Shown piece after piece: positions 1-5,382 of a stretch of DNA of 6,525 nt (positions are counted from its first letter, which is position 1; every line of letters begins with the position of its first letter). This stretch comes from Hyphomicrobiales bacterium (GTDB lineage: Bacteria; Pseudomonadota; Alphaproteobacteria; Rhizobiales; S144-35). Under the pieces are notes generated by a model. The model saw only the letters and a program-made list of their open reading frames with translations, was not told the DNA's origin and ran no database searches. Where the stretch lies: assembly GCA_015494185.1 (NCBI GenBank), contig WGBT01000310.1:1-6525 (forward strand). The letters are read 5' to 3'. A program made the translations under genes and the position numbers.

Positions 1-997
1 CCCGTGCTGCGTGGCGCTGTTTGGCGTCGAAAAGCTCAGCCCCTGGCTTCAAAATGCCAAGTTCAATCAAAGTCCCAAATGGAATTCGCGGCTCTTTGCG
101 CCGGCTGGGAACAGCTTCAACCGTGTCAGCGGGCAAGGGTAAAACCTGCTCGATCCGCTTTTTAGCCGCCGCCGCATAGCCGGGGTTGGCTTCGATTCCG
201 ATGTAACGCCGGCCAAGCCGTTTGGCGACAGCCCCTGTGGTGCCTGTGCCAAAGAATGGATCAAGAATCATGTCGCCCGGATCTGACGCTGCCAAAATGA
301 CCCGTTGCAACAAGGCTTCAGGTTTTTGGGTTGGGTGCGCCTTTTTGCCAGCCCCATCTTTGAGCCGCTCCTGACCGCTACAGATTGGAATAAGCCAATC
401 TGAGCGCATCTGGACATCTTCATTGAAGGCTTTCATCGATTCATAGTTGAATTTATAGCGTGACTGGGCATTGTGAGCCGCCCAAATGAGGGTTTCATGA
501 GCGTTGGTAAAGCGGCGGCCGCGAAAATTTGGCATCGGGTTGGTTTTTCGCCAAATCACATCGTTCAAGATCCAATAGCCAAGGTCTTGAAGGGCGGTGC
601 CGACGCGGAATATATTGTGGTAAGAACCGATCACCCATAACGTGCCATCGGGTTTCAGCACACGCCGGCATTGGGCCAGCCATTGCCGGGTAAATTCATC
701 ATAGGCCGCAAAACTGTTGAATTTGTCCCAGTCTTGATGCACCCCATCGACAACGGTGTTGTTGGGGCGCAAAAGCTCTCCCTCAAGCTGCAGATTATAG
801 GGGGGGTCGGCAAAGACCATATCGACACAATCATCGGGCAGCTTTTGCAATTCTTCGATACAATCGCCGATGAAAATCTGCCCCGACCGCAAATCGGCCC
901 GGCAGCGCGATGCTGTCACTTGGGGTGGAACTTCCTGGGACGGGGACTTGCAAGAGACGGGCTGTTCTTCACCAGCATCAAAACGACTTCCAGCCAT
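1..997 (-). CDS. ccrM: CcrM-type DNA adenine methyltransferase (GANTC), C-terminus cut by window edge
   Basis: The product transfers a methyl group from S-adenosylmethionine to N6 of adenine in GANTC; in alphaproteobacteria this is the solitary cell-cycle methyltransferase. 332 codons are visible. Catalytic motif DPPYNL is at residues 64-69, followed by the CcrM-typical LLRP, conserved Trp90 in the DWDKF stretch (equivalent to Caulobacter Trp57), GSYHNIFRVG, WRKTNPMPNFRGRRF, NAHETLIWA and VQMRSDW, then HPTQKPEAL from His221 and the SAM-binding DPFFGTGTTG at 246-255. DPPY before FxGxG is the beta-class order. The small C-terminal domain begins near RRKEPRIPFGTLIELG; by comparison with the 358-residue Caulobacter enzyme, about 65-75 residues lie beyond position 1. 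The ATG at 997 gives an N-terminal extension of about 33 residues over Caulobacter CcrM; a GTG at codon 27 (position 919) with AGGAAG 11 nt upstream is an alternative start. It is transcribed divergently from tkt. Function is very secure, the start less so. Confidence 0.97.
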   Translation of the reverse strand, partial: MAGSRFDAGEEQPVSCKSPSQEVPPQVTASRCRADLRSGQIFIGDCIEELQKLPDDCVDMVFADPPYNLQLEGELLRPNNTVVDGVHQDWDKFNSFAAYDEFTRQWLAQCRRVLKPDGTLWVIGSYHNIFRVGTALQDLGYWILNDVIWRKTNPMPNFRGRRFTNAHETLIWAAHNAQSRYKFNYESMKAFNEDVQMRSDWLIPICSGQERLKDGAGKKAHPTQKPEALLQRVILAASDPGDMILDPFFGTGTTGAVAKRLGRRYIGIEANPGYAAAAKKRIEQVLPLPADTVEAVPSRRKEPRIPFGTLIELGILKPGAELFDAKQRHAAR

Positions 998-1051
998 AAG
1001 TATACGCTCAACACTTTAACACAACAAACGCAGAACAACAAAACAGGAACA

Positions 1052-1080
1052 TATATAGCCTATTTCAGCACTCTTGTGAA
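1052..1080 (-). promoter_or_regulatory. Probable sigma-70-type promoter of ccrM
   Basis: Read on the minus strand, TTCACA (1080-1075) and TATATA (1057-1052) are separated by exactly 17 bp, a good housekeeping promoter geometry. Transcription would begin near 1045, giving a leader of about 48 nt before the ATG at 997. This surrounding stretch is clearly AT-richer than the genes. No full CtrA site (TTAA-N7-TTAA) and no GANTC site is seen between 998 and the tkt start, unlike the well-studied Caulobacter ccrM promoter. Assigned by pattern only. Confidence 0.45.
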
Positions 1081-1167
1081 GCAAAATCTCACCCAAGTCA
1101 GATGATTTTCACCTCGAACGCGCTTGGAACGCGCTTGCGCCTTCCTCCATGCTGCAATGCGCCGCAT
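1060..1167 (-). CDS. Possible small basic ORF upstream of ccrM (35 aa), doubtful
   Basis: A minus-strand ATG at 1167 is preceded by an AGGGGG stretch at suitable spacing and opens 35 codons ending at TAG 1062-1060. The product (starting MRRIAAWRKAQARSKRVRG) has 8 Arg and 3 Lys against a single Glu, no hydrophobic segment and no family I recognise. The frame runs through the 11-bp tandem repeat at 1116-1137 and ends inside the presumed ccrM promoter, so it would need its own promoter further upstream on the minus strand, and none is obvious. It may simply be a chance frame in GC-rich spacer DNA. Listed because the ribosome-binding site is better than expected for noise. Confidence 0.15.
   Translation of the reverse strand: MRRIAAWRKAQARSKRVRGENHLTWVRFCFTRVLK
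1116..1137. promoter_or_regulatory. Perfect 11-bp tandem repeat forming a LexA-type GTTC-N7-GTTC box
   Basis: The unit GAACGCGCTTG occurs twice back to back (1116-1126 and 1127-1137) with no mismatch. The repeat places GAAC at 1116-1119 and 1127-1130, which on the minus strand reads GTTC-CAAGCGC-GTTC, an exact match to the direct-repeat SOS box bound by alphaproteobacterial LexA (GTTC-N7-GTTC). A period of 11 bp also puts both halves on the same face of the helix. It sits 36 bp upstream of the presumed ccrM -35 hexamer, which is not the usual place for direct LexA repression of that promoter. The repeat is certain; the LexA reading is inferred. Confidence 0.5.
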
Positions 1168-1194
1168 CCTTCACCCCCTCACTTTTGGCGGATG

Positions 1195-1219
1195 AATTTC
1201 GCGAAATTTAGATTTCGCG
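1195..1219. promoter_or_regulatory. Operator-like palindrome with a third half-site
   Basis: AATTTCGCGAAATT at 1195-1208 is a perfect 14-bp palindrome. Its half ATTTCGCG is repeated at 1212-1219, exactly 16 bp from the first copy, so CGCGAAAT-TTAG-ATTTCGCG (1200-1219) is also a perfect 8-bp inverted repeat. The third half-site directly touches the TTGACT hexamer at 1220, so a bound protein could compete with RNA polymerase. I do not recognise the motif as the site of a known regulator family. As RNA it could also form an 8-bp hairpin, but no T-run follows. Confidence 0.5.
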
Positions 1220-1248
1220 TTGACTTTGGGGCTCATCCTATCCCATAA
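1220..1248 (+). promoter_or_regulatory. Candidate sigma-70 promoter reading towards tkt
   Basis: TTGACT (1220-1225) and CCATAA (1243-1248) are separated by 17 bp (CATAAG at 18 bp is an alternative -10). The -35 is close to consensus and the -10 is weak, which fits a regulated promoter. Transcription would start near 1255, about 390 nt before tkt, so this promoter would drive either a long tkt leader or a separate small RNA. Confidence 0.4.
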
Positions 1249-1255
1249 GTCGGAA

Positions 1256-1451
1256 AGAAAACTCGGGGCCGCTTGCTCATTCGTCTCCAGTCGCAGTTGT
1301 TTGGAAGCTTTTGGCTTGGACTGCAAAACCGAGCTGGTGTTGTCAAGCTCGCGCGGTCATTTTGGGTGTTGCAGGTACTTGTGCGTTACGCGTACCCCTT
1401 AAAGCCCGGTGGCGGTTGTGTTTGCTTTCAAGCGAAAACTCAACAACCGCC
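1256..1451 (+). ncRNA. Candidate structured RNA: small RNA or long tkt leader
   Basis: Directly downstream of the candidate promoter lie several nested inverted repeats. CTCGG (1262-1266) can pair with CCGAG (1329-1333) and encloses GCAGT (1293-1297) with ACTGC (1320-1324), itself enclosing AAGC/GCTT. GAGCT (1331-1335) pairs with AGCTC (1346-1350) and overlaps the CCGAG arm, so those two stems exclude one another. GGTAC (1374-1378) pairs with GTACC (1392-1396) around GCG/CGC. The strongest is GGCGGTTGT (1411-1419) with ACAACCGCC (1443-1451), extended inside by GCTT/AAGC. No T-run follows the last hairpin, so no factor-independent terminator is seen. A 6S-like RNA is conceivable because 6S RNA lies near tkt in some alphaproteobacteria, but I do not recognise its conserved central bubble. 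A 77-codon TTG-started frame crosses the region but has no good ribosome-binding site. Confidence 0.3.
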
Positions 1452-1574
1452 CAAGCCAATCGAAAATAACGACGTCTTCAGCGTGACGAGCGGGGATTAT
1501 TATTAATCAAGAGCAACAAGAGCGAAGTTACGATCGACGGAATGAGTTTTTAATGACGTAACCTGCCGCGCCCC

Positions 1575-1607
1575 TTGGCCAGCGAGGCGAGCAGGCCGAT
1601 AGGCCAA
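1575..1607 (+). promoter_or_regulatory. TTGGCC/GGCCAA dyad with a weak promoter near tkt
   Basis: TTGGCC (1575-1580) and GGCCAA (1602-1607) form a perfect 6-bp inverted repeat. The left arm doubles as a poor -35 (TTGGCC) with GATAGG 17 bp downstream (1598-1603) as a -10, which would start a short leader of about 40 nt before tkt. The dyad could be an operator over that promoter or a leader hairpin if transcription comes from further upstream. The evidence is weak and pattern-based. Confidence 0.25.
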
Positions 1608-1636
1608 AAAATAAAATGAGATCAATTTCGTAATCT

Positions 1637-1641
1637 GGAGG
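1637..1641 (+). promoter_or_regulatory. Ribosome-binding site that fixes the tkt start at 1648
   Basis: GGAGG at 1637-1641 is a strong Shine-Dalgarno match. It abuts the first ATG (1642), leaving no spacer, but lies six bases before the second ATG (1648), a normal distance. The second ATG is therefore the likely start and the product begins MSNAALTEDL. Confidence 0.8.
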
Positions 1642-1647
1642 ATGTCC

Positions 1648-3672
1648 ATGTCCAATGCTGCTTTGACCGAAGATTTGGCTTTGAGCGCCAGCCACGAGGA
1701 AATGGCCAATGCCATCCGGGTGTTGTCAATGGACGCGGTGCAGAAAGCCAATTCCGGCCATCCTGGTATGCCGATGGGCATGGCCGATGTAGCAACGGTG
1801 CTGTTTTCGAAATTCTTGAAATTCGATGCCAGCGCCCCCGACTGGCCGGATCGGGACCGCTTTGTGCTGTCTGCCGGCCATGGCTCGATGCTGATCTATT
1901 CGCTGCTCTATCTGACCGGCTATCCGGGGGTGACCGCAGAAGAGTTGAGCAATTTCCGCCAACTGGGGTCGAAAACCGCCGGTCATCCGGAATACGGCCA
2001 TATCCCCGGTGTCGAAACCACCACCGGTCCCCTCGGCCAGGGGCTGACCACCGCGGTGGGCATGGCCATGGCCGAACGTATGCTGGCCACCCGCTTCGGC
2101 AAAGACATCGTGGATCATTACACCTATGTCATCGCCGGTGATGGTTGCCTGATGGAAGGGGTCAGCCATGAAGCGATTTCGCTCGCCGGCCACCACAAGC
2201 TCAACAAATTGATCGTGCTGTGGGATGACAACAATATTTCCATCGACGGTGAAATCTCGATCGCCTGTTCTGATGATCAGCTCAAGCGGTTCGAGGCTTC
2301 CAACTGGAATGCGATGCGCGTTGATGGGCACAATCCCGAAGAAATCGCCAAGGCACTTGAAGCCGCCCGCAATTCGGACAAACCCACCCTGATCGCCTGC
2401 AAGACCATCATCGGCAAAGGCGCTCCGAACAAACAGGGCTCCCACAAAACCCATGGGGAAGCCTTGGGTGAAGAAGAAGTCGCCGCCACCCGCGCCGCCT
2501 TGGGCTGGACCGCCCCCCCCTTCGAAGTCCCCGAACATATCCTGTCGAGCTGGCGCAAAGTGGGGCAACGGGGCAAGGCGGCCCATGACGCCTGGAAACA
2601 ACGCGCCGCGAAACTGTCGGAAACCGAACGGGCTCAATTGACCAATCCGGTCACCGATGCGGTCATGGCCGAGGTCAAAAAAGCAGTGATCGAGGTGAAA
2701 AAGAAAGCCTCCGAAGAACGGCCCAAAGTCGCCACCCGGGTTTCCAACAAAATGGTTCTCGACGCGCTGGTGCCCCTGGTGCCGGGCATCGTTGGCGGCT
2801 CCGCCGATTTGACCGGCTCCAATGGTTGTTTTTCCGATCATTCCAAATCCATCACCCCGGATGATTATTCCGGCAACTATGTGCATTATGGGGTTCGTGA
2901 ATTCGGCATGGCCGCGATGATGAACGGCATGTCCTTGCATGGCGGTGTGGTCCCCTATGCCGGCACTTTCTTGGTCTTTGCCGATTACAGCCGCCCCGCC
3001 ATTCGCCTTGGGGCGCTGATGGCCACCCGGGTGATCCATGTCATGACCCATGACAGCATTGGCCTTGGCGAAGATGGCCCCACCCATCAGCCGGTGGAAA
3101 CCATTGCCTCGCTGCGGGCCATGCCCAATTTGAACCTGTTCCGCCCCGCCGATACGGTGGAAACCGCGGAATGTTGGGAAGTGGCCTTGAGCATGGCCAA
3201 AACGCCTTCGGTGTTGTCGATGACCCGTCAGGGGCTGCCGACACTGCGCACCGAACATACGGATGAAAACCTCTCCGCCAAAGGCGCCTATGTCTTGCGG
3301 GAAGCCGATGGGGAACGCGACGTGACAATCTTGGCCACGGGCTCAGAGGTCGAAATCGCGGTCGCAGCGGCCGATATCCTCAAAGACAACGGCATCAAGG
3401 CAGCCGTTGTTTCGATGCCCTGCTGGGAGCTTTTTGCAGCCCAAAGTCACGAATACCGTCAGCAAGTGCTGGGCACTGCTCCGCGTGTTGCCGTGGAAGC
3501 GGCGGTCAAATTCGGCTGGGAACGCTGGCTTGACAGCCATGGCGGTTTTGTCGGCATGCATGGCTTTGGGGCTTCCGCGCCAGGACCTGCCCTTTACGAA
3601 CATTTTGGCATCACCGCCGCAAAGGTCGCCGAAGAAGCGCAAAACACGATCGAAAGGGCGAAAAACAGCTAA
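1648..3672 (+). CDS. tkt: Transketolase
   Basis: Thiamine-diphosphate enzyme of the cytosol that moves a two-carbon ketol unit between sugar phosphates (e.g. fructose 6-phosphate or sedoheptulose 7-phosphate and glyceraldehyde 3-phosphate), serving the Calvin cycle and the non-oxidative pentose phosphate pathway. The protein is 674 residues, close to the 663 of E. coli TktA. The N-terminal cofactor domain shows NSGHPGMPMG with His38, HGSM with His78 (E. coli His66), TAGHPEYGHIPGVETTTGPLGQG, and the Mg/ThDP-binding GDGCLMEG starting at Gly164, then DDNNISIDG. The pyrimidine domain has NYVHYGVREFGM with catalytic Glu418 (E. coli Glu411), PYAGTFLVF and THDSIGLGEDGPTHQP with His468. The C-terminal domain contains TGSEVEIA and ends normally at TAA. 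No key residue is missing. An 8-C run at 2513-2520 (Pro-Pro codons) is the only oddity. It is the first of three same-strand carbon-metabolism genes. Confidence 0.98.
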   Translation: MSNAALTEDLALSASHEEMANAIRVLSMDAVQKANSGHPGMPMGMADVATVLFSKFLKFDASAPDWPDRDRFVLSAGHGSMLIYSLLYLTGYPGVTAEELSNFRQLGSKTAGHPEYGHIPGVETTTGPLGQGLTTAVGMAMAERMLATRFGKDIVDHYTYVIAGDGCLMEGVSHEAISLAGHHKLNKLIVLWDDNNISIDGEISIACSDDQLKRFEASNWNAMRVDGHNPEEIAKALEAARNSDKPTLIACKTIIGKGAPNKQGSHKTHGEALGEEEVAATRAALGWTAPPFEVPEHILSSWRKVGQRGKAAHDAWKQRAAKLSETERAQLTNPVTDAVMAEVKKAVIEVKKKASEERPKVATRVSNKMVLDALVPLVPGIVGGSADLTGSNGCFSDHSKSITPDDYSGNYVHYGVREFGMAAMMNGMSLHGGVVPYAGTFLVFADYSRPAIRLGALMATRVIHVMTHDSIGLGEDGPTHQPVETIASLRAMPNLNLFRPADTVETAECWEVALSMAKTPSVLSMTRQGLPTLRTEHTDENLSAKGAYVLREADGERDVTILATGSEVEIAVAAADILKDNGIKAAVVSMPCWELFAAQSHEYRQQVLGTAPRVAVEAAVKFGWERWLDSHGGFVGMHGFGASAPGPALYEHFGITAAKVAEEAQNTIERAKNS

Positions 3673-3720
3673 CACCCGAACCATTGTGCAGGCCCCTTTC
3701 CCTTTGGCAAATCACGGAAT

Positions 3721-3738
3721 CAGCCGACAGAGCGGCTG
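3721..3738 (+). other. Stem-loop after tkt (6-bp stem)
   Basis: CAGCCG and CGGCTG pair perfectly around a six-base ACAGAG loop, 49 bases after the tkt stop codon. GC content is terminator-like, but no T-run follows, so it is not a standard factor-independent terminator. It may block 3' exonucleases or mark a Rho-dependent end. Confidence 0.4.
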
Positions 3739-3753
3739 CCGGATTGCTGGCGA

Positions 3754-3783
3754 TTTGAAAGATGATTCAAGCATCTTTTCAAA
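3754..3783 (+). other. Long AT-rich stem-loop with GATTC at its apex
   Basis: TTTGAAAGATG (3754-3764) pairs over its full 11 bases with CATCTTTTCAAA (3772-3783), with one bulged T, around a seven-base ATTCAAG loop. It is the longest dyad in this spacer. The GATTC at 3764-3768, a potential CcrM site, spans the end of the stem and the loop. The stem is too AT-rich and lacks the following T-run of a classical terminator, although its right arm contains TTTT. Confidence 0.5.
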
Positions 3784-4012
3784 CAGGCGATCCCCCAACA
3801 AGCGATACCAGGAAGGGCTTGCACAATTTTATATCAACTGGGACCAAAGCTGATACAGGGAGAGTATGGGCTAAGTCGATAAAGCAAACTGGGAAACTGA
3901 TACGATGGGCCGCATCGGCAAGTCGCTATTCTCAAAGGGCAACAAATCTGGCGCCCTAAGGGCCCTTGTTGGATCGTGCGGCCTTGCTGGAGAGCACGGC
4001 TTATGCAGGAAA

Positions 4013-4122
4013 ACGCATCGTTTCATCTGGAAACAAGCAACTAAGTGGGGGTGTGGCCGACGCATCCTGCCTGATTGGCACCCCTGCCCTCCAGCCCAGC
4101 CCTGATGATGCGTAGATGCGTA
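4013..4122. repeat. Four copies of GATGCGT/ACGCATC before pgk
   Basis: ACGCATC occurs at 4013-4019 and 4060-4066, and its reverse complement GATGCGT at 4107-4113 and 4115-4121. The last two belong to a perfect tandem 8-mer, GATGCGTA at 4107-4114 and 4115-4122. The two orientations can pair with each other in four ways in RNA, or serve as repeated binding sites in DNA. The tandem pair ends 26 bases before the pgk Shine-Dalgarno sequence. Confidence 0.5.
4048..4084 (+). other. GGGGTG/CACCCC stem-loop in the pgk leader region
   Basis: GGGGTG (4048-4053) pairs with CACCCC (4079-4084), and a flanking G-T wobble on each side can lengthen the stem. The loop holds one ACGCATC copy (4060-4066). No T-run follows, so this is probably not a terminator. 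If transcribed it would lie about 80 bases upstream of the pgk start. Confidence 0.35.
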
Positions 4123-4148
4123 ATGGAACTCACCCATGTGAAATGTGC

Positions 4149-4153
4149 GGAGA
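4149..4153 (+). promoter_or_regulatory. Ribosome-binding site supporting the pgk start at 4163
   Basis: GGAGA at 4149-4153 lies nine bases before ATG 4163. An in-frame GTG at 4145 would precede this site and add six residues (MRRIEL) not seen in Pgk proteins, so 4163 is preferred. Confidence 0.7.
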
Positions 4154-4162
4154 ATTGAACTC

Positions 4163-5353
4163 ATGAAATCTATCGAAGATGTCGATGTTGAAGGCAAGCG
4201 CGTGATGGTCCGGGCTGACCTCAATGTGCCCATGAAAGATGGTGTCGTCACCGATGCCACACGAATCGAGCGGTTCTTGCCGACGGTCAAAAATCTGACC
4301 GAGCGCGGCGCCAAAGTGATCATCCTATCGCATTTTGGCCGTCCAAAAGGTCAGGTTGAGCCAAGCTTTTCCCTTTATCCTGTGACCAAGGACTTGGCGA
4401 CACGGCTCAAACACAACATCGTCTTTGCCGAAAATGCCATCGGCAACCCGGCCAAAAACGCCGTAGCACGGCTGAAAAACGGCGATGTGGCGATGTTTGA
4501 AAATGTCCGCTTCCACCCCGGCGAAGAAGCCGATGACGAAGAATTCGCCGAGCAACTGGCGGCCAATGCCGATATTTACTGCAATGACGCCTTTTCCTGC
4601 TCGCACCGGGCCCATGCCTCGACCCATGGGCTAGCCAAGAAACTTCCCGCCTATGCCGGCCTGTCGATGAAAAAGGAGCTCGATGCGCTGAATATGGCCC
4701 TTTCAGACCCTGAACGTCCGGTGGCTGCGGTCGTTGGCGGTGCTAAGGTCTCAACCAAAATTCCAGTCTTGACCAATCTGGCCAAACGGGTGGATCTGTT
4801 GATCATCGGCGGTGGCATGGCCAACACTTTTCTCCATGCCCAAGGAGTCAAAGTCGGTAAATCCTTGTGCGAACCCGATTTTGCTTCCACCGTCAAGGAG
4901 ATTACCGAAGAGGCGGAAAAATCGGGCTGCCGCATTTTGCTCCCCATCGATGTGGTGGTCGCTGAAGAATTCGCCGAAAATGCCCCCAATCAGGTCTATG
5001 AATTGGATCAGGTGCCGGAAAACGGTATGATTTTGGACTGCGGGCCGAAATCCGTTGCAATGCTCAAAGAAGAACTCAATAAGTGTAAGACGGTGCTGTG
5101 GAACGGGCCGCTTGGCGCTTTTGAGGTCAAACCTTTCGGCGAAGCAACTTTCGCCTTGGCTCAGGAAGCTGCAAGACTGACCAAAGAAGGCAAGCTGGTT
5201 TCTGTGGCAGGCGGCGGTGATACCGTTGCTGCTTTGAATGCTGCCGGCGTCAGTGATGACTTCACCTATGTCTCAACTGCAGGCGGCGCCTTCCTGGAAT
5301 GGCTGGAAGGGCGTGAACTGCCCGGTGTTGCGGCTCTTGAAGCGAACAGCTAG
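4163..5353 (+). CDS. pgk: Phosphoglycerate kinase
   Basis: Cytosolic two-domain kinase that interconverts 3-phosphoglycerate + ATP and 1,3-bisphosphoglycerate + ADP, in glycolysis, gluconeogenesis and the Calvin cycle. The 396-residue length is normal. The substrate-binding N-domain shows RADLNVP (Asp19, Asn21), TDATRIER with the Arg34 that aligns with E. coli Arg36, HFGRPKG from His57, FENVRFHPGEE and CNDAFSCSHRAHAST. The nucleotide domain shows VVGGAKVSTK with Lys195, GGGMANTFL, TVLWNGPLGAFE and the phosphate loop GGGDT at 350-354, then TAGGAFLEWLEG. All catalytic elements are present. The start is the ATG nine bases after GGAGA. It follows tkt after 490 bp and precedes fba by 310 bp, so a private promoter or processed transcript is likely, though I could not find a strong promoter directly upstream. 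Confidence 0.98.
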   Translation: MKSIEDVDVEGKRVMVRADLNVPMKDGVVTDATRIERFLPTVKNLTERGAKVIILSHFGRPKGQVEPSFSLYPVTKDLATRLKHNIVFAENAIGNPAKNAVARLKNGDVAMFENVRFHPGEEADDEEFAEQLAANADIYCNDAFSCSHRAHASTHGLAKKLPAYAGLSMKKELDALNMALSDPERPVAAVVGGAKVSTKIPVLTNLAKRVDLLIIGGGMANTFLHAQGVKVGKSLCEPDFASTVKEITEEAEKSGCRILLPIDVVVAEEFAENAPNQVYELDQVPENGMILDCGPKSVAMLKEELNKCKTVLWNGPLGAFEVKPFGEATFALAQEAARLTKEGKLVSVAGGGDTVAALNAAGVSDDFTYVSTAGGAFLEWLEGRELPGVAALEANS

Positions 5354-5382
5354 GAGGGGTAGCTTCGACGTCCGCGGCGTCA

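Larger units (their letters stand above)
3673..4162 (+). other. Hairpin-rich tkt-pgk spacer without a gap gene
   Basis: These 490 bp hold no convincing gene; frames in them lack family resemblance or good ribosome-binding sites. In many alphaproteobacteria gap (glyceraldehyde-3-phosphate dehydrogenase) lies between tkt and pgk; here the spacer is half a gap gene in size and I found no GapA motif. It does hold many short dyads: CAGCCG/CGGCTG at 3721-3738, the long stem at 3754-3783, CGATG/CATCG at 3903-3917, CAACAA/TTGTTG around GCCC/GGGC at 3940-3971, a near-perfect 20-nt hairpin at 3981-4000, and GGGGTG/CACCCC at 4048-4084. Two GANTC sites occur (3717, 3764). It could hold a small RNA, pgk leader structures or decayed DNA; the sequence alone does not decide. 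Confidence 0.6.

Noticed and set aside
1013..1019. TTAA before ccrM as a CtrA site
   Set aside because: Only one half-site is present; no TTAA-N7-TTAA pair is found, and it would lie downstream of the inferred transcription start.
1273..1506. A 77-codon TTG-started plus-strand frame in the ccrM-tkt spacer
   Set aside because: No ribosome-binding site at a proper distance, no recognised family, and the region is better explained by inverted repeats.
1726..3258. A 510-codon open frame on the minus strand opposite tkt
   Set aside because: It is fully antisense to a clear transketolase, has a His/Gly/Phe-rich composition typical of the opposite strand of GC-rich codons, and shows no domain.
3673..3800. 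Factor-independent terminator after tkt
   Set aside because: Stem-loops exist, but none has a GC-rich stem followed by a T-run.
4075..4087. TTGGCAC before pgk as a sigma-54 -24 element
   Set aside because: The -12 GC is not at the required 10-bp distance after GG, so the spacing fails.
3905..4105. A frame starting MGRIGK in the tkt-pgk spacer, recalling the GRIGR of GapA
   Set aside because: Only four residues match, and nothing after them resembles GapA (no Rossmann fold pattern, no SCTTN), so it is not a gap remnant I can support.
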